A DNA stretch of 15,962 nt from an uncultured Kiritimatiellota bacterium (GTDB taxonomy: Bacteria; Verrucomicrobiota; Kiritimatiellia; RFP12; UBA1067). Within the stretch, counting starts at the first letter, position 1. Every line of letters starts with the position of its first letter. A model generated the notes under the pieces. It searched no databases. It had not been told where the DNA came from and worked only from the letters and a program-made list of their open reading frames with translations. The position numbers and the translations under genes were made by a program. The stretch lies in the NCBI GenBank assembly GCA_934675625.1, contig CAKURH010000088.1, positions 1 to 15,962 on the forward strand, written 5' to 3'. Positions 1-4,528 of this stretch are shown piece after piece.

Positions 1-7
1 CGGCATG

Positions 8-34
8 AGCCTTGCGTCCTTTGCGTTCTCTGCG
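8..34. repeat. Three 9-nt tandem units in intergenic DNA
   Basis: Read on the minus strand, three consecutive 9-base units CGCAGAGAA, CGCAAAGGA and CGCAAGGCT share the core CGCARRG with an exact period of 9. They lie downstream of the permease gene, at the edge of the window. From memory, similar short CGCAGAGAA/CGCAAAGGA strings recur between genes in many bacterial genomes, so this may be one copy of a dispersed intergenic repeat. That cannot be shown from a single copy. A small peptide reading is possible on the plus strand (ATG at 5 to TGA at 49, 14 codons), but nothing supports its translation. Confidence 0.4.
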
Positions 35-231
35 GCTAAACCCCTTTGACTCTGCATAAATATCTCGTTGCACCCGTGTGCTTGGAGCGGTCTGCTGAAT
101 CAAACGACAACGAGCCTCTCGTGCGCGAACCTCCGTTCACAACCGGGCAGTGACGCATTTTTTGGCCCGTCGGCAAGCGACAGGACGTGCGAGACGGGCC
201 TATGATGCGGACGACTGTCCGCCAGGCGCGG
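35..231. other. Intergenic region downstream of the permease gene
   Basis: I find no convincing gene here. Two inverted repeats follow the permease stop codon on the minus strand. One is a 6-bp GC-rich stem with a 4-base loop (207-212 with 217-222), starting about 10 nt after the stop. The other is a perfect 8-bp stem (164-171 with 193-200) around a 21-base loop. On the minus strand the second stem is followed by six A, not U, so neither is a canonical intrinsic terminator. They could still stabilise an mRNA 3' end. A minus-strand reading frame covers much of this stretch but resembles no family and is mostly a shadow of the permease gene. Confidence 0.4.
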
Positions 232-981
232 TCAGGTGTCCCAGACGTTGCTGATGACGGCGATGAGGCCGTCCGACACGGCGATGGCGACGATCGAGCC
301 GACGACGGCCGAAGTCGCCGCGTGCCCAACGCCGTCCGCCGTCGATTTCGTGCGCATCCCGGCCGCGCAGCCGATGAGTCCGACGAGAAGCCCGAAGCCC
401 ATGCTCTTGACGAGGCCGAAGAGGATCATGGAAACGGTCGAGATCGACGTCACGTGCTGCCAGTAGACCGTCTGCGGCACGTGCATCGTCTCCAGCACAA
501 GCGCGCCGCCCACGAGCCCCGCGATCTCCGCGAAGATCGTGAGGATCGGCATCGCGAGAACCGCCGCGACGACGCGCGGCAGCACGAGGAAGCGGACAGG
601 CGGCAGACCCATCGTCGTCAGCGCGTCCAGCTCCTCGTCGACCTTCATCGTGCCGATCTCCGCCGCGAACGCACTGCCCGTACGGCCCGCGAGGATGATG
701 GCCGTGATGATCGGCCCCAGTTCGCGGAAAAGCGCGATCGCGAGCATGTCGGAGACGTAGACCTCGACGCCGAACATCTGAAGCGCCGCCGCGCACTGGA
801 ACGCGAGGATGACGCCGAGGAGGAAGCCGACGCCAACCGTCACCGGGAAGCCGTCGAACGACGCGCGCTGGAACGCCAGCGCCGAATCGCCGAAGCGGAA
901 TTGGCGCGGATGCGCGAGCGCCGACACCGCGCAGCACGCGGACTCGCCGAGAAAGGACAGGAAGGAGATGAAGTCGCGCAT
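232..981 (-). CDS. mlaE: MlaE/YrbE-family ABC transporter permease
   Basis: This 249-residue polytopic protein belongs to the MlaE permease family. The family forms the membrane part of ABC systems that move phospholipids between the inner and outer membranes, together with an ATPase (MlaF) and an MCE-domain protein (MlaD). The family signature is clear: RELGPIITAIILAGRTGSAF at residues 86-105, followed by AAEIGTMKVDEELDALTTMG at 106-125, which holds the cytoplasmic coupling segment. Hydrophobic segments fall near residues 47-68, 81-100, 131-163, 181-205 and 224-246. The length is slightly short for the family and there is no N-terminal STAS extension. Its ATG shares one base with the TGA of the lipoprotein gene and has no Shine-Dalgarno sequence, so it is probably translated by coupling. 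MlaF and MlaD partners are not in this window. The family assignment is secure, but the transported lipid is not known. Confidence 0.93.
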   Translation of the reverse strand: MRDFISFLSFLGESACCAVSALAHPRQFRFGDSALAFQRASFDGFPVTVGVGFLLGVILAFQCAAALQMFGVEVYVSDMLAIALFRELGPIITAIILAGRTGSAFAAEIGTMKVDEELDALTTMGLPPVRFLVLPRVVAAVLAMPILTIFAEIAGLVGGALVLETMHVPQTVYWQHVTSISTVSMILFGLVKSMGFGLLVGLIGCAAGMRTKSTADGVGHAATSAVVGSIVAIAVSDGLIAVISNVWDT

Positions 982-1556
982 CAGAACGAGGCGAGTGCCG
1001 CCGCAACGGCCTGCGAGAACGCCAACGAGAACGCGCGCGAGTAGTTGCCGTCCGCCGCATCCGCCGAGCCTTCGCCACGCGCCGAGGCGAAGACCGCACG
1101 ATCCTTCAGCAGCAGCACCGTCAGCGCGACCGTCGCGCGCCGTTCGCCCGGCGTCCGGCAGTCGAGCGCGAGGCGCGTCACGGTCGTCTCGGCGGAAACG
1201 TCCGTCGTCAGCTGGGACGCGGCGGGAACCGCCGCGCGGAACGCGCCGCGCGCGAGAAAGGCGTCCTGCACGGCGCTCTTCAGGAGCGCGGCGGGCGGCG
1301 CGGCGAACTGGTTGTAGGGGTCGAAGGCGAGCGAGCCGTCCGACCGCAGCACGGCGAGCGACCGAGCGTCATACGGCGCCCGCACGGACACCTGCGAAAT
1401 GCGGACGCTCCCGCGCGACGGGCTCTCGGCCGCCGAGACGGACGCCGCCGACGGCGCGGGCGTGAATTCGATCGTCCAGGTCGAGACTTCCGGCGGCGCG
1501 GACGTCAGGCACCCCGCCAAAAGCGGCAGGGCAACAAGGGAAAGGAAACGTTTCAT
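981..1556 (-). CDS. ABC-type transport auxiliary lipoprotein
   Basis: This 191-residue protein has a lipoprotein signal peptide: MKR, a hydrophobic stretch and the lipobox LLAGC, with Cys16 as the predicted lipidated residue. The body fits the ABC transport auxiliary lipoprotein family (PqiC-like). Its mid-part has the pattern SVRAPYDARSLAVLRSDGSL, a stretch that in the family usually reads as a strand, 'Y-D-R', then an 'IV-R' strand. A long helical region (PPAALLKSAVQDAFLARGAF) follows. Such proteins accompany MCE/Mla permeases, which fits the permease gene that overlaps its stop by one base. Longer in-frame reading is possible back to 1748, but only the ATG at 1556 gives a signal peptide and it sits just behind a TATAAT box. 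There is no Shine-Dalgarno sequence. The family call rests on pattern and context and is good but not certain. Confidence 0.8.
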   Translation of the reverse strand: MKRFLSLVALPLLAGCLTSAPPEVSTWTIEFTPAPSAASVSAAESPSRGSVRISQVSVRAPYDARSLAVLRSDGSLAFDPYNQFAAPPAALLKSAVQDAFLARGAFRAAVPAASQLTTDVSAETTVTRLALDCRTPGERRATVALTVLLLKDRAVFASARGEGSADAADGNYSRAFSLAFSQAVAAALASF

Positions 1557-1563
1557 GGCACGC

Positions 1564-1593
1564 ATTATACCACACCCCGTCGCAAGTCCGCAA
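1564..1593 (-). promoter_or_regulatory. Extended -10 promoter for the lipoprotein-permease unit
   Basis: TATAAT occupies 1569-1564 on the minus strand and is preceded directly by TGG, giving an extended -10 (TGnTATAAT). A weak -35 (TTGCGG, 1593-1588) sits 18 bp upstream. Only seven bases separate the -10 from the ATG at 1556, so transcription starting at the usual distance would begin at or next to the start codon. No Shine-Dalgarno sequence precedes the ATG. The mRNA is therefore predicted to be leaderless. Confidence 0.65.
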
Positions 1594-1627
1594 GGCGCAA
1601 ACGGCGGCCTCGGGTCGGCGGAAGCGG

Positions 1628-2095
1628 TCAGAGGACGCCGCGCGCGCGCAGGTTGCGGATGGCCTTCTTGTAGGCGATCTGCGCCTCCGGACTCCGGCAG
1701 CCCTTCAGCGCCTCCGCATTCCGCCGCGTCAGGAAGTCGTTCTGCCATGAGCCGTCCGGATTCTGCGTGCGGATCATCTCCTGCACCGCCGCATCGTCAC
1801 GGATCAGGGCGAGGCGGTATTCGTTCTCGGCCGTCGTCGCGCGCACGGTGTAGACGCGCGCCGACGCCGCCGACGGCACGACGCCTGCGCGGCGGGACGC
1901 GCCGAAGAAGACGCACAGCCCGACGCAGACGAGCAGCGACGCCGCCGCAAGATAGCCGACCGCGTGCCGGGAGCCGAGCAGCCCGCGTCCGCACGGTCGC
2001 GCGTCCGTCGGCGGGTAGGCGTCGGTCAGCCGCTTGACGACCGCACGATAGTCGGGCCCCAGCTCGTCCAGCGTTCGCTCAAGATCTTTCGTCAT
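1628..2095 (-). CDS. Single-pass membrane protein, putative anti-sigma factor
   Basis: This 155-residue protein has a soluble N-terminal part (1-45), one membrane segment (about 46-66, GYLAAASLLVCVGLCVFFGA) and an extracytoplasmic C-terminal part. Its start overlaps the end of the sigma-factor gene by 17 bases and has a strong AAGGAG site 7 nt upstream. That overlap and the topology are typical of an anti-sigma factor holding an ECF sigma factor at the membrane. I see no zinc-binding HxxxCxxC motif and no recognised anti-sigma domain, so the role is inferred from context. The C-terminal part contains QNPDGSW (111-117), which matches the QxxxGxW 'QW' motif of terpene-cyclase-like alpha-barrel proteins, followed by a short helical segment. 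Only one such unit is present. Confidence 0.7.
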   Translation of the reverse strand: MTKDLERTLDELGPDYRAVVKRLTDAYPPTDARPCGRGLLGSRHAVGYLAAASLLVCVGLCVFFGASRRAGVVPSAASARVYTVRATTAENEYRLALIRDDAAVQEMIRTQNPDGSWQNDFLTRRNAEALKGCRSPEAQIAYKKAIRNLRARGVL

Positions 2096-2570
2096 CGAAT
2101 ATCTCCTTCAGTTTCTTCAGTGCGTTCGACATCCGCGACTTCACGGTGCCGACCGGAATTCCCAGGATCTCGCCGATCTCGGCGTAGGGGAGCTCCTGGA
2201 AGACCCCAAGCTCGACGACCTCGCGCAGGGGCTCCGACAGCTGCGCCAACGCCCAGCGGACGTCCGCGCGCGTCCCCGGCGCGCCCGGCCCCGCCGTCGT
2301 CGGCTGCTCCCGCCCCCATCCCTCCTCGCGGCTCTCGCGGCGCGTCTGCCGCCGCAGGGCGTCGATGCGAACCTGCCGCGCGAGCACAAAGAGAAAGGTC
2401 GAGAGCTTCGCCGTCGGCTTGTACGCGCGGCGGTAGTTCCACAGCCGCAGGTACGTCTCCTGAACGAGATCCTCTCCCTCAGAGGGTTGAACGCCCTGAC
2501 GGCAGAAAAAGTTCAAAAGGTTCTTTTCGTAGGCGCGCGCCTCGGCCAGCAGCTCTTCGCCGTCGCTCAT
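2079..2570 (-). CDS. ECF-type RNA polymerase sigma factor
   Basis: This 163-residue protein has the two-domain layout of an extracytoplasmic-function sigma70-family factor. Region 2 lies at about 10-78, with EDLVQETYLRLWNYRRAY (33-50) for core binding and KLSTFLFVLARQVRIDALRR (55-74) for -10 recognition and melting. A linker rich in Gly, Pro and Thr covers 80-103. Region 4 lies at about 104-157, with the helix-turn-helix YAEIGEILGIPVGTVKSRMS (129-148) for the -35 element. Its ATG overlaps the stop of the CvpA-like gene as ATGA, and its own end overlaps the next gene by 17 bases, so the three genes are translationally linked. A GGGGG stretch lies about 5 nt before the start. The signal sensed is unknown; the surrounding membrane and Mla-type genes suggest an envelope stimulus, which is inference. 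Confidence 0.93.
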   Translation of the reverse strand: MSDGEELLAEARAYEKNLLNFFCRQGVQPSEGEDLVQETYLRLWNYRRAYKPTAKLSTFLFVLARQVRIDALRRQTRRESREEGWGREQPTTAGPGAPGTRADVRWALAQLSEPLREVVELGVFQELPYAEIGEILGIPVGTVKSRMSNALKKLKEIFDDERS

Positions 2571-2983
2571 GACGCCCCCAGAAGCGCATACGTCTGATCC
2601 AGCAGGACGGACTTGACCGGCCAGAGATCCGAAAGGACAAGCAGATGGGCCGCCGTCAGCGCGAGGGCGAAGCCGCTCACGGCGGCGACGAGAAAGCCGA
2701 AGATCGCGTCCCCCGGCTGGGCGAGGATGTTGTGGACGACCAGCCGGACAATCTTCCGTACAAAGCCGAACGCCACAAGCGCGAGCGCGAGGGACGCGAG
2801 CGCGCGCGCCCAGGCGGCGTCAAACCAGGCGAGAGACGCCGACCAGGCGAGACGCCCCGCCGCCGCCCCGCCGACTGTGCCGGCGAGAAAGGCGAGCGCG
2901 CCCGAGAAGCCGCCGACAAGCCCGAAGAACGCGGCGACGGCCGCGACGCCGAGTATGACGTAATCTGCCGGCAGGAAGTTCAT
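2567..2983 (-). CDS. CvpA-family membrane protein
   Basis: This 138-residue, almost entirely hydrophobic protein has about four membrane segments (roughly 8-22, 24-46, 59-76 and 93-117). It fits the CvpA family: an N-terminal 'D-hydrophobic-hydrophobic' start (PADYVILGV), a GGFSGAL turn between the first two helices, a charged loop RKIVRLVVHNI (76-86), and a last helix introduced by GDAIFGFLVAAVSGF (91-105), equivalent to the 'D-L-G-hydrophobic-G' segment of CvpA. CvpA was named for colicin V production in E. coli and is linked to envelope homeostasis; its biochemical function is unclear. I chose the ATG at 2983 because upstream codons run into the preceding gene and the -10 box, and because the protein then begins at the first helix. 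It is co-translated with the sigma factor through an ATGA overlap. Confidence 0.8.
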   Translation of the reverse strand: MNFLPADYVILGVAAVAAFFGLVGGFSGALAFLAGTVGGAAAGRLAWSASLAWFDAAWARALASLALALVAFGFVRKIVRLVVHNILAQPGDAIFGFLVAAVSGFALALTAAHLLVLSDLWPVKSVLLDQTYALLGAS

Positions 2984-2992
2984 AGGCCGCAT

Positions 2993-3001
2993 ATTATACC
3001 A
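2993..3001 (-). promoter_or_regulatory. Extended -10 promoter for the cvpA-sigma-anti-sigma unit
   Basis: TGGTATAAT lies at 3001-2993 on the minus strand, inside the last codons of the upstream ATPase gene and overlapping its TAA stop. No good -35 is found at 16-18 bp, as expected for an extended -10 promoter. Nine bases separate the -10 from the ATG at 2983 and there is no Shine-Dalgarno sequence, so the 5' leader would be only a few bases or none. The ten bases GTGGTATAAT are identical to those in front of the lipoprotein gene. Confidence 0.6.
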
Positions 3002-4382
3002 CGTTTCCGCCGTCCTCGTGCGGCTCAAGCGTCACCTTGGCACGAACGGCTTCAAACGGCACGGCATACAGGGGCTGCGAATCGAGCGTATACGAGACCG
3101 TTCCCGCATCCGTCGTCAGCGGAACGACCTGCGTCGTCGGTCGATTGAGGTCAAACCGAAGGGCTCGCGGAAATCGCTTGGCCAAGATCAGCTCACGCAA
3201 AGACCTGAGCGTCCCGGCCGCACCGGCCTTGACTTCGACAGGAAGGATCTCGCCCCCGCGCGCCAAGACAAAATCGACCTCGGCATTGTTCTTTCCGCCT
3301 TCCCTCAGCCAGTAGGCCAGGCGAGGCTTCTCCAGGCATCCCGACGCATACAAGAGATGCTGCCCGACAAACTGCTCCGCCATCGCGCCCTCGTTCACGA
3401 ACCGAATGTCATCCATCCGCTCCAGCATCTGCCAGTCAACGCCGCACGCGCGGTTCATCAGCCCGACATCCAGGAAAAGGGCTTTCCACACGCCTTCCTC
3501 AGTCTCGGCATAAAGCGGAAGCCCCTCGCATTTCGACGCCCGAACCTCGGCGCAGACACGCGCTTTCCGAAAGAGGCTCAACACGGCCTTGACCTCCCGA
3601 GACCCAACCTCCCGGGAATAATTCACGTATTTGACCTTCTTGCAGGATTGCGGCGGCAGATTGCGAAAGATTTCCTGCATCAGCGCAAGGTCGACCCCCT
3701 GCGCGTATTTCGCGAAATCGTCTTCGTATGATTCAAGAATCATCCGCTGAACCTCCGACATGGCCGTCAGTCCCTCCTGCGAATACGCAAGCACGGCTTC
3801 GGGCATGCCGCCAACGAACATGAACTGCCGCAGGCGACGTTTCAACCGTTCATGCGCCATTTCTGGCACAGTCCGCTCGACGGCGGCCTGACGGCAATAG
3901 CCAACCAGCTCCGGCTCGACCTCCCGCAAGAACTCGTCAAAGCCCATCGGCCCCAAATACATGTACGTGACACGCCCGACAGGCATCGAAAGCCGCTTGG
4001 CATCAAGCGCAAACTCCAGAAGAGACCCAGCGGCAACGACCGGAAGATCCGGACGGTCTTCATGGAAGTAGCGCAAGGCCGCCAACGCCTCTGGAACAGC
4101 CTGAATCTCGTCAAGAAACAGCAAAGTCCCCGGTGCATCGGCCCTGCGCCCGACAAGCACGCTCAACTCCTCCACGATTCGCGAAATGTCAAGCGAACGA
4201 AAGACCCTGGCTAGATTGAGATGGCGTTCAAGATTGATCTCGTTGAGGACAAGATTCTGCGCCGCCGCAAATTGCCGAACCAATGTCGACTTGCCGACCT
4301 GCCGGGCCCCACGCAAGACGAGAGGCTTTCTTCGGACAGAAGAAAACCATGCAAGCATCTCATTTTCTGCATTCCTATACAC
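2994..4382 (-). CDS. AAA ATPase with DUF4143 domain
   Basis: This 462-residue ATP-binding protein belongs to the large bacterial and archaeal family of stand-alone AAA-type ATPases with a C-terminal DUF4143 domain. Walker A is GARQVGKS (25-32), Walker B is LLFLDE (87-92), and a sensor-like strand VVAAGSLLEF lies at 115-124. The C-terminal part contains AEVDFVL, then LPVEVKAG, the pattern of a PD-(D/E)xK-type nuclease core found in these proteins. The start is GTG at 4382: an AGGGG site lies 7 nt upstream, and an in-frame stop lies a few codons further upstream. An internal ATG nine codons into the gene is less likely. The length is normal and all motifs are intact. The biological role of the family is not established. 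Spot counts give 45-53% GC in parts of the gene, lower than much of the window, which hints at separate acquisition. Confidence 0.92.
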   Translation of the reverse strand: MYRNAENEMLAWFSSVRRKPLVLRGARQVGKSTLVRQFAAAQNLVLNEINLERHLNLARVFRSLDISRIVEELSVLVGRRADAPGTLLFLDEIQAVPEALAALRYFHEDRPDLPVVAAGSLLEFALDAKRLSMPVGRVTYMYLGPMGFDEFLREVEPELVGYCRQAAVERTVPEMAHERLKRRLRQFMFVGGMPEAVLAYSQEGLTAMSEVQRMILESYEDDFAKYAQGVDLALMQEIFRNLPPQSCKKVKYVNYSREVGSREVKAVLSLFRKARVCAEVRASKCEGLPLYAETEEGVWKALFLDVGLMNRACGVDWQMLERMDDIRFVNEGAMAEQFVGQHLLYASGCLEKPRLAYWLREGGKNNAEVDFVLARGGEILPVEVKAGAAGTLRSLRELILAKRFPRALRFDLNRPTTQVVPLTTDAGTVSYTLDSQPLYAVPFEAVRAKVTLEPHEDGGNVV

Positions 4383-4427
4383 AAACAGACCCCTATTTCA
4401 GACAATCCACGTCAGTTTTTAGGGTGT

Positions 4428-4457
4428 ATTATATCAGAAAGAGGTTCCAAGCGTCAA
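4428..4457 (-). promoter_or_regulatory. Sigma70-type promoter of the DUF4143 ATPase gene
   Basis: On the minus strand, TTGACG (4457-4452) and TATAAT (4433-4428) are separated by 18 bp, and the -10 is preceded by TGA, giving an extended -10. This is the best consensus promoter in the window. It leaves a leader of about 40 nt before the GTG start at 4382, with a clear AGGGG ribosome binding site, unlike the two promoters further left. The 146-bp gap also contains the end of the glycoside-hydrolase operon, for which I see no hairpin plus U-tract. Confidence 0.75.
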
Positions 4458-4528
4458 CGGCCCGATGAAACGCGCCCTCTCAATCAGCATCGCGTCTTGT
4501 TTCGATAGTATTTAGCGAAGATGTTTTC

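Noticed and set aside
158..200. Intrinsic terminator formed by the 8-bp inverted repeat and the T6 tract
   Set aside because: For minus-strand transcription the stem is followed by six A, not U, and the 21-base loop is large.
36..329. 97-codon minus-strand frame at the left edge
   Set aside because: Its first half is an out-of-frame shadow of mlaE. The 40-codon tail after 158 has no Shine-Dalgarno sequence and no recognisable feature.
187..1044. 285-codon open frame on the plus strand, opposite mlaE
   Set aside because: It consists of runs of Arg, Asp, Glu and His without structure, opposite a permease with a strong family signature.
1557..1748. Longer N-terminus of the lipoprotein frame, up to 1748
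   Set aside because: The extra 64 residues would run over the end of the anti-sigma gene and the TATAAT box and would bury the lipoprotein signal peptide.
3018..3731. 237-codon open frame on the plus strand, opposite the DUF4143 ATPase
   Set aside because: It resembles no family and is fully covered by a gene with intact Walker motifs.
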